This document shows, in pieces, positions 42,854-51,330 of a stretch of DNA of 64,000 nt; position 1 is the stretch's first letter, and every line of letters begins with the position of its first letter. Made by a program: the position numbers and the translations under genes. Under the pieces are notes generated by a model. It saw nothing but the letters and a program-made list of their open reading frames with translations. It had not been told where the DNA came from and ran no database searches. The stretch covers positions 839-64,838 of the forward strand of contig NZ_JAFLVR010000008.1 in assembly GCF_017315985.1 (NCBI RefSeq), in the 5' to 3' direction. The DNA comes from Candidatus Enterococcus murrayae. Lineage in GTDB: Bacteria; Bacillota; Bacilli; Lactobacillales; Enterococcaceae.

Positions 42854-43273
42854 TTGGGATTAATCGATATTGCCAAAGAACTATCAAAAAACGCGCATCA
42901 AAATCAATTTGATAAAGCGGGGCAGCCGTATTATTTACATCCAGAAAAGGTTGCAAGTTTTGTTGAGACTGACATGGAGAAGGCGGTGGCTTATCTTCAT
43001 GATGTGTTAGAGGACACCGAAACAACTGTGGAAGATTTTCGGAAAGCTGGAATTTCTGAGGAGGTTGTCGAGGCTGTTGTGTTGCTAACCCATAAGAAGG
43101 ACGAGCCCTATTTTGATTACTTAAAAAAGGTGAAGCAAAATGACTTAGCAAGAGAAGTCAAACTAGCGGATCTAAAGCACAATTCGGATATTTCTAGACT
43201 TGAGAATCCAAGTGAAAAAGACTTTGAAAGACTGGAAAAATATAAGCGGGCTCGAAAATTCTTAATGGAATGA
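42854..43273 (+). CDS. Small HD-domain (RelA/SpoT-like hydrolase) protein
   Basis: A TTG at 42854 after GAAGGTAGG is preferred; GTG 42845 is the other choice. The 139-aa protein has the HD-type motifs KAGQPYYLHPEKVAS, AVAYLHDVLEDT (HD pair) and LADLKHNSD, as in the hydrolase part of RelA/SpoT or small MESH1-like ppGpp hydrolases. The synthetase domain is absent. It may hydrolyse (p)ppGpp or another phosphorylated nucleotide; metal-bound phosphohydrolase is the safe call. Confidence 0.8.
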   Translation: MGLIDIAKELSKNAHQNQFDKAGQPYYLHPEKVASFVETDMEKAVAYLHDVLEDTETTVEDFRKAGISEEVVEAVVLLTHKKDEPYFDYLKKVKQNDLAREVKLADLKHNSDISRLENPSEKDFERLEKYKRARKFLME

Positions 43274-43402
43274 AATGTAAAAGATGAGACTATAAAATAA
43301 GTCATCGCCCCGCCCTTGAATTTCCCCCGTCTTAAAACAATCCTAGATTTTTCATGATATATTTATAGGGCATGGATAAACTATCTAGGAACGGGTGAGC
43401 CT

Positions 43403-44080
43403 ATGGTGAAGATATTAATGGTTGAAGACGAGCAGGAAATCAGTGAGCTGGTTGTTTTCTATTTGAAAAATGAGAACTATGAAGTGATTTCTTGTACTAA
43501 TGGACAGGAAGCTTTGGAAAAGATTCGCACACAGGAGTTCTCGATGGCGATTTTAGATGTGATGCTGCCGGACATTAGCGGTTTTGATATTTGTCAGGAG
43601 ATTCGTAAGAAATATACTTATCCAATCATTATGCTGACAGCAAAAGGGGAAGAGATCGACAAGATCACAGGTCTGACTCTTGGAGCGGATGATTATATCA
43701 CTAAGCCATTTCGGCCATTGGAGCTGGTTGCTCGGGTGAAGGCGCAGCTGAGAAGGGCGACTCAGTATAGTAATTTGGGTCGGAATGTTTTAACGGTAAA
43801 AGGGATAGAGCTGGATGTTGATAAGCGAAAGGTTTTTCTCAATGAGCAGGAGCTGTATCTGACACCAATCGAATTTTCGATTCTGCGTTTATTGATGGAG
43901 CGGCAGGATCAAGTGGTGAGCTCAGAGGAAATCTTTAAGGAAGTTTGGGGCGAAAAATACTACGTCAATTCTAATAATACGATTATGGTACACATCCGCC
44001 ATTTAAGGGAAAAGATGCAGGACACCGGTGAAAAGTATAAGTACATTCAAACGGCCTGGGGCATTGGATACAAAATCTAA
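43403..44080 (+). CDS. VanR-like OmpR-family response regulator
   Basis: The 225-aa protein has a canonical receiver (VEDE at 7-10, D52 in AILDVMLPD, T79, K101 in TKPF) and a winged helix (LTPIEFSILRLLMERQ, WGEKYYVNSNNTIMVHIRHLREKM, TAWGIGYKI). It is of the VanR subtype by overall similarity but there are no van ligase genes here. It likely controls the following D,D-carboxypeptidase in response to the VanS-like kinase, as the DdcRS pair does in E. faecium. Intact phosphorylation residues contrast with the five degenerate paralogues in this window. Confidence 0.92.
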   Translation: MVKILMVEDEQEISELVVFYLKNENYEVISCTNGQEALEKIRTQEFSMAILDVMLPDISGFDICQEIRKKYTYPIIMLTAKGEEIDKITGLTLGADDYITKPFRPLELVARVKAQLRRATQYSNLGRNVLTVKGIELDVDKRKVFLNEQELYLTPIEFSILRLLMERQDQVVSSEEIFKEVWGEKYYVNSNNTIMVHIRHLREKMQDTGEKYKYIQTAWGIGYKI

Positions 44081-44172
44081 CTCCTTAAGAGAACTTAAGA
44101 TAGAAATAAGTGAATATTAAAAACTGGCTTTTCTATAGATGCTTAAATGTAGCTATAGGGAGGTCTTTTTTT

Positions 44173-45060
44173 ATGAGAAAACAGTTTAGAATGTGGATGG
44201 TCTTTCTTTTACTACTATTTTTCGTGCTCGGTGGTGTACTTTTACAACGAGCAGGAAAAACGATGGGTGTCGCTGGAGTTTCAAAACCAGATGCAAGAAT
44301 TTCATCGAAGCATTATTTATTGAAAGAGAGAAATGGATCGGAAATCTATCGGAAAGGTGAAAGGCAAAGGATTTCAATCGCTTCGCTGACGAAAATCATG
44401 ACCGCCATCTGTATTATCGAAAACGTCGATGATTTTGAAGAGATCACTACTGTACCTCAAAGTATCTTTTTTGAGATTGAACAGAATAATCTAGCCACGG
44501 CTGGTCTGATTTCTGGCGAGGAAATCAATTATTGGGATTTATTGCATGGCATTATGTTGCCGTCGGGTTCAGACGCGGTAATGACCGCAGCTTTATCCCT
44601 TTGCGGCGATGAAGAATCCTTTGTGGAATTGATGAATGAAAAAGCCGCGCAACTTGGGATGACCGACACACATTTTACGAATCCAACGGGCTTAGATGAA
44701 GCCAATCATTATTCGACGGTCTGGGATATGATGATTCTTTTAGAGTACGCGTTAAAAAATGAATCTTTTTATCAGCTATTCACCTCATTGAATTATCAGG
44801 GGCAAACGACGAACTTGCATCCAGAAGGCAATTATTTCACCAGCAGTATGATTAGTCGTGGCGAGAGTCTGGAGCTTTCCAATGGAAGGATTATTGGCGG
44901 GAAGACCGGCTACACCTCAAAAGCGGGTCTGTGTCTGGCGAGCTTAGCCGAAATTGACGGCAAGGAGTATCTGCTGATCATCGCCGGCTGCAAAGGCAAC
45001 GAGGAATCTAAACAGTTCAATGTGGTCGAGAGCCGTCAGTTGTATAACAGCATAAACTAA
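44173..45060 (+). CDS. Serine D-alanyl-D-alanine carboxypeptidase (DacA/DdcY type)
   Basis: The start is ATG 44173 after GGGAGG; an in-frame ATA/GTG region upstream is not used. The 295-aa protein has an N-terminal signal anchor (about 8-25) and penicillin-binding motifs: S71-LTK, SGSD where the SxN motif is normally SGN (Asn replaced by Ser), and GGKTGYT. It removes the terminal D-Ala of peptidoglycan pentapeptides. Its place behind a VanR-like regulator fits a role in glycopeptide or cell-wall stress response. There is no C-terminal amphipathic PBP5 anchor. Confidence 0.88.
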   Translation: MRKQFRMWMVFLLLLFFVLGGVLLQRAGKTMGVAGVSKPDARISSKHYLLKERNGSEIYRKGERQRISIASLTKIMTAICIIENVDDFEEITTVPQSIFFEIEQNNLATAGLISGEEINYWDLLHGIMLPSGSDAVMTAALSLCGDEESFVELMNEKAAQLGMTDTHFTNPTGLDEANHYSTVWDMMILLEYALKNESFYQLFTSLNYQGQTTNLHPEGNYFTSSMISRGESLELSNGRIIGGKTGYTSKAGLCLASLAEIDGKEYLLIIAGCKGNEESKQFNVVESRQLYNSIN

Positions 45061-45092
45061 TTGGGCAGCATCATTATTGTTTCCAATCCAAA

Positions 45093-45120
45093 AAAGCGCG
45101 CAGAATTTTCTACGCGCTTT
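45093..45120. terminator. Bidirectional terminator between the carboxypeptidase and VanS-like genes
   Basis: 8-bp stem AAAGCGCG / CGCGCTTT with a 12-nt loop; the stem overlaps the stop codon of the kinase gene. Confidence 0.75.
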
Positions 45121-46207
45121 CTAACGGCAAGGTGATCGTGAATTTAGTGAGTCCATTGTCGCTGGCGGCTGTAATCGTGCCTTGATGAGCCAAGATGATT
45201 TCTTTAGCGATCGCCAAGCCTAAGCCTGCGCCACCTGTTTTTGTTGAACGAGATTTGTCTAGACGATAGAATTTTTCAAAAATATTCGCCAATTGATTTT
45301 CTGGAATGGTGATTCCTTCATTTGAAATACTAAAGATCATATTCTCGGCATCGCTTGAGAGCCTCAAATGAATCGTTGAGTTTGTTGTTCCATAGTTCAT
45401 CGCATTTTTCAGCAGGTTATTCAAGACACGAGCCAATTGCTCATTGTCTGCTAAGAGAGTAAATGATTCAGGACCATCGTAGGTCAGCGACTGATTCTTT
45501 TCCTTCAATAAAGGATAGAACTCATCCACCATCTGATTCAATAGAAAGACAAAGTCCAGCTTCTCTTTATACAGCTGGATATCATGAAGATTAAAGCGCG
45601 TGATATCAAAAAAGTCATCAATCAAGTGTTCCAATCGGGTCGATTTTTCCAGTGTGATGGCTAAAAAATGCTTCTTTTGTTCCTCGGTCAAATCCTCCGA
45701 ATCGATCATCAAATTAAGATACCCAATCACAGACACTAAAGGAGTCCTCAAATCGTGAGCAAGATAAGTGATCAGGTCCTTTGTTCGTTGCGTCTCGCGT
45801 TTCAGCAGCAGTTCATTGTTTTCAATATCCGATTTGATCTTCAGCAATTCATTGTCGATCACGACCTCACCTGTCGAAGCAGCGGAAGGGTCTGAAAAAA
45901 ATTGAGCGATCTTCCCAGCAAGCAGGTGAGTATTCTTAGCCATTTGGTTCCGATAAATCAGGTAGCTGGCAAGTGAGACGATAAAAATAATCGTAAGGGC
46001 AAAGAGAATCAGGAATAATTTTACTGTCGGCCAGTCGATATATTGCTGTCGATAGCCCTCTTCATCAGCAGTCGACTGAATCAGGACATTATAAAAACCA
46101 TCAAGAATCGTATGATGCAGGTTGGTTCGAATAAAGAGAAAATACAGCCCGATGATCAGAGCGACACTCAATAAAATAAAGGAGAAGATACTTAGCTTTC
46201 GTCTCAT
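45110..46207 (-). CDS. VanS-like sensor histidine kinase
   Basis: The 365-aa protein has two TM helices (about 8-27 and 62-86) with a short extracellular loop, a HAMP-like linker, the H-box YLAHDLRTPL (H151), N box NLLKNAMNYG, and G1/F/G2 boxes (SNEGITIPE, FEKFYRLD, GGAGLGLAIAKEI). The convergent layout relative to the VanR-like regulator and carboxypeptidase is unusual; the pair is nevertheless the only canonical two-component system here. The ligand is unknown. Confidence 0.92.
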   Translation of the reverse strand: MRRKLSIFSFILLSVALIIGLYFLFIRTNLHHTILDGFYNVLIQSTADEEGYRQQYIDWPTVKLFLILFALTIIFIVSLASYLIYRNQMAKNTHLLAGKIAQFFSDPSAASTGEVVIDNELLKIKSDIENNELLLKRETQRTKDLITYLAHDLRTPLVSVIGYLNLMIDSEDLTEEQKKHFLAITLEKSTRLEHLIDDFFDITRFNLHDIQLYKEKLDFVFLLNQMVDEFYPLLKEKNQSLTYDGPESFTLLADNEQLARVLNNLLKNAMNYGTTNSTIHLRLSSDAENMIFSISNEGITIPENQLANIFEKFYRLDKSRSTKTGGAGLGLAIAKEIILAHQGTITAASDNGLTKFTITLPLESA

Positions 46208-46337
46208 TGGCTCCCGCCTTTCTAACGTGAGATTTTAAACTAAGTGTATCAAACAGACTGAGGATAAAAAAGTTGAGAAGTCTTAAGTTTTCTTCATTAA
46301 TTCAATTTATTTTTAGTTTTGATCAGAACGCCAGGAA

Positions 46338-46392
46338 TTGAACTTAACTTCATTTTTCTATTTTTTTCGACTGAATTTGAAGTTAAGTTCAA
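46338..46392. promoter_or_regulatory. Perfect 15-bp inverted repeat before a micro-ORF
   Basis: TTGAACTTAACTTCA (46338-46352) and TGAAGTTAAGTTCAA (46378-46392) are exact complements 25 bases apart. This lies 39 bases upstream of the 34-codon ORF, so it is a likely operator or leader hairpin. Confidence 0.65.
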
Positions 46393-46431
46393 ATTTAGTA
46401 TGATTGAAGAAAATGATGAAGGAGGCGACCA

Positions 46432-46536
46432 ATGTTTAAGCGACCATTTTACTTAGATCAAATCATTAAGTTTATAGATGAAATAAAAATTGAGTATATA
46501 GTGGATTGGCTGTTGAAAGGTGAAGAGAATAGTTAG
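46432..46536 (+). CDS. 34-aa micro-ORF with strong ribosome site
   Basis: ATG 46432 follows AAGGAGG at ideal spacing. The peptide is MFKRPFYLDQIIKFIDEIK followed by IEYIVDWLLKGEENS: an amphipathic helix with no membrane segment. A perfect hairpin terminator follows at 46567-46592 and an inverted repeat precedes it, so it has the parts of a complete transcription unit. It lies just outside the left end of the guaA island. Function is unknown. Confidence 0.55.
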   Translation: MFKRPFYLDQIIKFIDEIKIEYIVDWLLKGEENS

Positions 46537-46566
46537 ATTTTCATAAAATGACTCTAGTAAAATGAA

Positions 46567-46592
46567 CCCCGCTAAGAAAATTCTTGGCGGGG
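46567..46592 (+). terminator. Terminator after the micro-ORF
   Basis: 12-bp stem CCCCGCTAAGAA / TTCTTGGCGGGG (one G-U pair) with an AA loop, then TCTTTGG. Confidence 0.8.
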
Positions 46593-46673
46593 TCTTTGGT
46601 GGATACAATTCAGTCAATAATGCGAAGAAAGACTGGTAAATCAGTCTTTTGGGAATAAAGGTATTTTGTGCTT

Positions 46674-46687
46674 TTATTCCCGCTCTA
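46674..46687. other. Left attachment site (attL) of the guaA island
   Basis: TTATTCCCGCTCTA matches the guaA 3' end (63309-63322) in 13 of 14 bases, in the same orientation. It is also the right arm of a local hairpin with GGGAATAAAG at 46651-46660, as expected of a recombinase core site. Confidence 0.7.
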
Positions 46688-46747
46688 AGTTTGCTAGTGA
46701 TCATAAACCCTTTCATATCAAGGGTTTTGGCTATATCTAACAAGCTC

Positions 46748-46764
46748 GGCGGAATTCTGGCGGA
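46748..46764. repeat. GGCGGAATTCTGGCGGA, candidate integrase arm site (left)
   Basis: It differs by one base from 63201-63217 at the other end, in direct orientation. Each copy is a tandem of two GGCGGA units 11 bp apart, the style of arm sites in Tn916-family elements. Confidence 0.65.
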
Positions 46765-46766
46765 AC

Positions 46767-47975
46767 TTATTTTTTTACTGCATGATTTCCGTTGAAATTT
46801 ATTCTTGTTTTTGGAGCGGTTTGTATCTGGATATTGCCAGACATGACATCAGCAATGGTTTCATCAATACCTGACCACATGTGCGAATAGTGCTTCAAGG
46901 TAATATCAGGACTTGAATGCCCCATGCGTTTTGACAAAATTAAAACAGAGACATTAAATTCATTGATTAAGTAAGAGGCATGAGAATGGCGTAGCCCTTT
47001 TGCTTGGATTCTTGGAACATTAGCAAATGTTGAGTAACGCTCAACGATTCTTGAGATTGTTGATTTGATCATTGGCATGCCATCGTAGCTAAAAATAAAA
47101 TCATGAATACCCATTTCATTTTGTCGCTTTTTCCAGTCTTTTAAAATCTGGATCGTGTCATCATCTAGAGAAATGATTCGTTTACCATCGGCGGTTTTGG
47201 TGTAATTTTTACGCGTCCAATCATTTTTGCTTCGGATAAAAAGGGTGTGGTGAACTCGGAGACGTTTATTTTTAAAATCAATATCGTCCCACCATAAAGC
47301 AGTTCCTTCACTGACTCGAATACCAGTCATAAAATAGACCCAAAGCATTATAAAACATAGGTGTTCGTAAAAATCATCAATACAAATTTCCGCAATCACT
47401 TTTTCAAAGTCTTTTTTCGTCCAATAGGGTACGACTGCTTTCCCTTTTGGAATAGCCTTTACACGCTTCGAAATATTCGCCTCTAAAAATTGCATCTCAA
47501 CTGCCATATCTAGACTCTTCCGAAACATCCCGAAAACGAGACTGGCATAAGCTTGCGAGTAACCAGCCCCTTTTGCTGAAAGTAACCATGTTCGAAATTG
47601 TTGAACATCTGCAATAGAGATTTCTCGGAGTTCTAAATGACCAAAGCGATCTCGCATGTTTTCCAGCGTTTTTTTGCGTACATAAAAGGTACTTTCTTCT
47701 ACATCTGTTTCATAATAGGGAATGTAGACAGCATCCATAAAACGACCGTACGTCATGTGATAATCCGCATAACCATTTGTTGAGAGGGATTCATTTTTGA
47801 CTCGGATCAGTTCTTTATGTGCTTGTTGGGCAGAAGTGAATTTCTTACCTTGTTGATTTTTTCGTCCTTTTTTTCGAATCTTTTTTCCTGTAATTCGATC
47901 TTTTCCTAAATAGACTTCATAATAAAATTGTCCATTTTTATCGACATAAACACCTGCATATTTAGTTTTTGCCAA
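46767..47975 (-). CDS. int: Tyrosine integrase of the guaA island (Tn916/Tn5801 type)
   Basis: The 402-aa protein has an arm-binding N-terminus (KYAGVYVDKNGQFYYEVYLG), SAM-like core-binding domain (about 75-170) and catalytic domain: Arg in MTGIRVSEG, LRHSHASYL, MGHSSPDITLKHYSH with the nucleophile Tyr. It overlaps the DUF3173 gene by 14 bases. It lies 80 bases inside attL. By its position at a guaA target it is likely the enzyme that inserts the island. The stop is very close to the arm repeat. Confidence 0.9.
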   Translation of the reverse strand: MAKTKYAGVYVDKNGQFYYEVYLGKDRITGKKIRKKGRKNQQGKKFTSAQQAHKELIRVKNESLSTNGYADYHMTYGRFMDAVYIPYYETDVEESTFYVRKKTLENMRDRFGHLELREISIADVQQFRTWLLSAKGAGYSQAYASLVFGMFRKSLDMAVEMQFLEANISKRVKAIPKGKAVVPYWTKKDFEKVIAEICIDDFYEHLCFIMLWVYFMTGIRVSEGTALWWDDIDFKNKRLRVHHTLFIRSKNDWTRKNYTKTADGKRIISLDDDTIQILKDWKKRQNEMGIHDFIFSYDGMPMIKSTISRIVERYSTFANVPRIQAKGLRHSHASYLINEFNVSVLILSKRMGHSSPDITLKHYSHMWSGIDETIADVMSGNIQIQTAPKTRINFNGNHAVKK

Positions 47976-48165
47976 GAGTGTTTTCCTCCAATTCTAGTTC
48001 ACAGCCTAGAATTGATTCAACGATCTCTTTTGGCACTCGTCCTAAACGCTTATTATTATAAAACGGGTACCCTTTTTGTACCATAATTCTTTTCCCTTGT
48101 CTAATAAGCACCATGGCAGTGTGCTTGGAGAAGCCAATTTCCATCAAATCATTCTTCGTAATCAT
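47962..48165 (-). CDS. DUF3173-type small protein, probable excisionase or integration helper
   Basis: The 67-aa protein (MITKNDLMEIGFSKHTAMVLIR, then GYPFYNNKRLGRVPKEIVESILG) fits DUF3173, a family repeatedly encoded directly upstream of integrases in streptococcal and enterococcal elements, with a wHTH-like shape. It probably assists excision, in the position of Xis. Translation is coupled to int through the 14-base overlap. Confidence 0.75.
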   Translation of the reverse strand: MITKNDLMEIGFSKHTAMVLIRQGKRIMVQKGYPFYNNKRLGRVPKEIVESILGCELELEENTLGKN

Positions 48166-48907
48166 CTCTTTTATTATGATTTCCTCCTATTAAGACTAAT
48201 TCCTTTACATCTATAGCATTAGTTGCAATACATATCATCGTTTGATTCTCCTTTAGTAATTTAAGTTGTTTCGTCATTTTTGAACTGCCTTGGAATCGGC
48301 ACACAGGAATTTAACCTCTCCCTGTAGTTAGCAGCGAGACACGTTTTGAGTGTGAGTATCATTATAGTAAGTTGATGTCATGGTGTCTTGATTCTCCAAA
48401 TCAAGACTAAGATCAGATATCTGTTCGCTCAGCGGAAGCTTCTTGGCGTATCTGTCTGATAACTCGATCAACTAACAATGTTGTCCAAAAATGAGTATTT
48501 GATTGTCAAAGAACTAAATTTTATCTTCGTATATAAACAAACTTGAACGGCTCATTTTTGAAACCATTACCAAATTCCTTAAAGGAATATTTAGATTAGA
48601 TATGTATAAAAGCTATCTGAATGCAAAAACATGATCAGTTTGGGCTATGTGTCATACCTGATAGGGAGACTGATTAATGAATTGAAAATCACTAGTGATT
48701 AGAAAAAAACTTGATGTATGAAGTTATTAAAAGTGAAATAGCATTGAGAGATTTTCAAATAGATTCAAAAAAATTTGATTTTTTTTTTTTTCTCTATAGA
48801 ATACAATTATCAAGTTCACTAGGCCTGTGTATACTACTATCAGAAAAAAAATAGATTGAATGGATCTGCTATTACAAAATTTAAAAATGAGTAAGGAGTA
48901 AGATAAC
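48166..48907. other. 742-bp noncoding leader region of the integrase operon and LacI gene
   Basis: No believable ORF. It includes AT-rich DNA, GATCAGATATCTG near 48410, a 13-T run at 48779-48791, and the lacI-type promoter (48807-48835). A divergent promoter for DUF3173/int should lie in the left part but was not resolved. Confidence 0.5.
48807..48835 (+). promoter_or_regulatory. Candidate promoter of the LacI-family gene
   Basis: TTATCA, 17-bp spacer, TATACT, with the start codon 73 bases downstream. Confidence 0.5.
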
Positions 48908-49900
48908 TTGAAAAAAATAACGATTCGAGATGTTGCTAAATTAGCAAATGTCTCAGTGAGTAGTGTCTCACACGTTTTTAATCATTATGATGATATTAGT
49001 GAAGAGACAAAAAAGAAAGTATACGAGGCATCAAAAGAGTTGGGCTATGTACCAAATTCTGCGGCACGTAGTTTGTCTAGTAAGCAGTTGAAAACTGTTG
49101 CACTTATTTTAAGTGATATTAATGTTATTGCCAGAGGTGTGGCAATGCCTTTGGAAATAATCTCTGGTGTCAGTGATTATTTGGATGATACTGAGTATGA
49201 GTTCGTTTTCTATTCCACGAACTTGAAGAAACAGAAGGAAAAAACTTTAAGCCAATTTTGTAATGAACATAATATTTCAGGCGTGATAATACAAGGTTTA
49301 AGGACTACTGATCCTTATTATGAAGAATTAAAGCATTTCAATCTTCCTGTAGTGGCGATTGATTTGCATTTTGATAATGAGTCAATAGGAATTGTTAGTG
49401 TTGACAATGAGCGAGCTACCTATGAAATGACCAACGTTCTTCTTGGTAAAGGTTATCAAAATATTTTGTTTTTGAATGGTGATCCCAAAGCATCTGTATC
49501 CCATGAACGAGAATTAGGGTATAGAAAAGCTATAAAAAAACCCTCGGTTGTGTATGCTGATTATAGTGAAAAAAAAGCTTTTGATTTGGTATTCGATTTG
49601 TATGAGTCTAAAGAGCTTCTTAAGTATGATGTAGTTTTTGCTGCCAGTGATTTAATGGCTATTGGATGTTTGAAAGCATTAAAGGAATTAAATCTGATTA
49701 ATCAAATAGCACTAGTAGGTTTTGATGATATTACATTAGCTTCTTATACAACACCGACGTTGACCACGGTTCGACAAGATGTTTTAAAAATAGCTCAAGT
49801 AGCTGCAGAGAATGTAATCGAACATATAGAAACAGGTATAGCTAAGCATTCACTAGTAGATTTTGAGTTAATTGAAAGAGAAAGCGCAAAAATTTTTTAA
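48908..49900 (+). CDS. LacI-family transcriptional regulator of the sugar operon
   Basis: TTG 48908 after AAGGAG. The 330-aa protein has a LacI HTH (ITIRDVAKLANVSVSSVSHVFN and hinge helix NSAARSLSSKQ) and a periplasmic-binding-like sugar domain ending KIF. It most likely represses the operon through the CCTAAAACGTTTTAGG palindromes at 49945 and 50615. The inducer is probably the disaccharide or a phosphorolysis product. It is transcribed separately from the operon. Confidence 0.9.
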   Translation: MKKITIRDVAKLANVSVSSVSHVFNHYDDISEETKKKVYEASKELGYVPNSAARSLSSKQLKTVALILSDINVIARGVAMPLEIISGVSDYLDDTEYEFVFYSTNLKKQKEKTLSQFCNEHNISGVIIQGLRTTDPYYEELKHFNLPVVAIDLHFDNESIGIVSVDNERATYEMTNVLLGKGYQNILFLNGDPKASVSHERELGYRKAIKKPSVVYADYSEKKAFDLVFDLYESKELLKYDVVFAASDLMAIGCLKALKELNLINQIALVGFDDITLASYTTPTLTTVRQDVLKIAQVAAENVIEHIETGIAKHSLVDFELIERESAKIF

Positions 49901-49906
49901 AAGTGG

Positions 49907-49935
49907 TTGACATTGGAAGCGGTTCAAAATATAAT
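49907..49935 (+). promoter_or_regulatory. Consensus promoter of the sugar operon
   Basis: TTGACA, a 17-bp spacer and TATAAT, exact consensus. The spacer carries TTGGAAGCGGTTCAA (49913-49927), a cre-like sequence, so catabolite repression by CcpA is plausible. Confidence 0.85.
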
Positions 49936-49944
49936 CCGAATATA

Positions 49945-49960
49945 CCTAAAACGTTTTAGG
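49945..49960. promoter_or_regulatory. Operator CCTAAAACGTTTTAGG, copy 1
   Basis: A perfect 16-bp palindrome starting 10 bases after the -10 box, where a bound LacI-type repressor would block transcription. An identical copy lies at 50615. Confidence 0.8.
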
Positions 49961-49970
49961 GGTGATAAAA

Positions 49971-50357
49971 GTGAAATTACTGATTCTTATTCAAAGGGTT
50001 TTGGCAACTTTTATAGACTTGATTGTTATCTATATACCGGTGTATTTCTTGGTGAACATCATGGTAAAAGGTTTCTTTACCCCTGGGATTCTGACTGCTA
50101 CACTTTTCGTGATTTATAATGTTTTAGCTATTCATTCCTTTCAAGGCCAGACGATTGGTAAGTATTTTGCAAAGATCAGAGTAAAAGATGTGGGAAGAAG
50201 TATTATGGAAGATAGTATACGTGAAGTGATAAAGCTTCTGTATTTCTTGCCGTTGTTAGGGGTTATAACGGGTGTATTAAGCTTATCCTGCTATTTTATT
50301 CGTGGAAGTTTTCTGCATGACATTATAGGGAAAAGCGAGGTGGTTATTCTTGGGTGA
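49971..50357 (+). CDS. RDD-family membrane protein
   Basis: GTG 49971 after AGGGGTG is preferred over GTG 49962. The 128-aa protein has three hydrophobic helices and the RDD-type features: QRVLATFIDLIVIYIPV (R, D) and QTIGKYFAKIRV. RDD proteins act in transport or ion homeostasis in some bacteria, but here the role is unknown. It overlaps the next gene and is the first gene after the operon promoter and operator. Confidence 0.75.
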   Translation: MKLLILIQRVLATFIDLIVIYIPVYFLVNIMVKGFFTPGILTATLFVIYNVLAIHSFQGQTIGKYFAKIRVKDVGRSIMEDSIREVIKLLYFLPLLGVITGVLSLSCYFIRGSFLHDIIGKSEVVILG

Positions 50358-50598
50358 AATTCCAACACTCTCGCTTCTCTCAACCGTACTTGTTACAGTT
50401 GCGATTAGCTATTTCGTTGCGTGGTTTTATCGGAATCATTACAATCCTCAAAAGATGCTGATCGCCTATCTTGTTTATGCGCTCCCTTTAAGTATTTTAG
50501 GATATTTTTTACATCTAAATTTTATCTTAATTGTCGGTATTTACCTCTTTGGCGGAATCATCTTAATCTTTAGAAATAGTACCTATTTTAACCAGTAA
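50350..50598 (+). CDS. Small membrane protein next to RDD gene
   Basis: TTG 50350 overlaps the end of the RDD gene by 8 bases. The 82-aa protein has three hydrophobic helices (about 7-24, 33-48, 55-74) and no recognised family. It ends 16 bases before the second operator, so it belongs to the first half of the operon. Confidence 0.6.
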   Translation: MGEIPTLSLLSTVLVTVAISYFVAWFYRNHYNPQKMLIAYLVYALPLSILGYFLHLNFILIVGIYLFGGIILIFRNSTYFNQ

Positions 50599-50614
50599 TT
50601 TTTTTTACAGTTCT

Positions 50615-50630
50615 CCTAAAACGTTTTAGG
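50615..50630. promoter_or_regulatory. Operator CCTAAAACGTTTTAGG, copy 2
   Basis: Identical to copy 1, placed 23 bases before the beta-phosphoglucomutase gene. It may serve a second promoter, or loop with copy 1 (centre to centre 670 bp). Confidence 0.8.
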
Positions 50631-50652
50631 AAAAAGCAAAAGGAGTTTTTCT

Positions 50653-51315
50653 ATGTTTAAAGCAGTTCTATTTGATTTAGACGGTGTCATTACGGATACA
50701 GCGGAATACCATTTTCTAGCTTGGAAAAAGTTAGGTGAAGAGCTGGGTATATCAATCAACAGAGAATTTAATGAACAATTAAAGGGAGTCTCAAGAGAGG
50801 AGTCCTTACAACGCATTCTAGCCTTTGGGTATAGGGAGCATGATTTTTCACCGAAAGAAATTACCACTTTGGCAAATCGTAAAAACGATAATTATGTTGA
50901 AATGATTCAAAAAGTTTCTTCAAAAGACGTTTATCCAGGCATTTTAAAATTATTACAGGATTTAAAAGCGATTAATATAAAAATTGCTCTTGCTTCAGCG
51001 TCCAAAAACGGTCCATTCCTTTTGGAAAGAATGGAATTGACAAGCTATTTTGATGTTGTTGCTGATCCTTCTAAAGTAGCGGCAGGAAAACCGGCACCAG
51101 ACATTTTTCTTGCAGCAGCAAACGGAGTTGGTGTAGGAGCTGAGTACGCAATTGGTATAGAAGATGCTCACGCGGGAATCCAAGCAATAAAAGCTGCGGG
51201 TATTTTACCGATTGGAGTAGGTGATCCAGAAGTATTGGGAAATGATTTATCAATTGTTAAGGATACCAGTGAATTAACTTTAGAATATTTAAAAAATGCA
51301 TGGAATACAAGGTAG
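50653..51315 (+). CDS. pgmB: Beta-phosphoglucomutase
   Basis: The 220-aa HAD-superfamily protein has the nucleophile motif DLDGVITDT (Asp8 and acid-base Asp10), the cap domain, SASKNG and the ED motif [12 protein letters not shown]. It interconverts beta-glucose-1-phosphate and glucose-6-phosphate. GH65 phosphorylases downstream release exactly beta-Glc-1-P, so it feeds their product into glycolysis. AAAAGGAG precedes ATG 50653. Confidence 0.93.
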   Translation: MFKAVLFDLDGVITDTAEYHFLAWKKLGEELGISINREFNEQLKGVSREESLQRILAFGYREHDFSPKEITTLANRKNDNYVEMIQKVSSKDVYPGILKLLQDLKAINIKIALASASKNGPFLLERMELTSYFDVVADPSKVAAGKPAPDIFLAAANGVGVGAEYAIGIEDAHAGIQAIKAAGILPIGVGDPEVLGNDLSIVKDTSELTLEYLKNAWNTR

Positions 51316-51330
51316 AAAGAGGGACAAGAT

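Noticed and set aside
43403-46207. A vancomycin resistance (van) operon
   Set aside because: Only VanR/VanS-like regulators and a serine carboxypeptidase are present; there is no ligase, VanH, VanX or VanT gene.
48776-48791. 13-T run as a terminator
   Set aside because: No stem precedes the run and no gene ends there on the plus strand; more likely part of an AT-rich promoter region.
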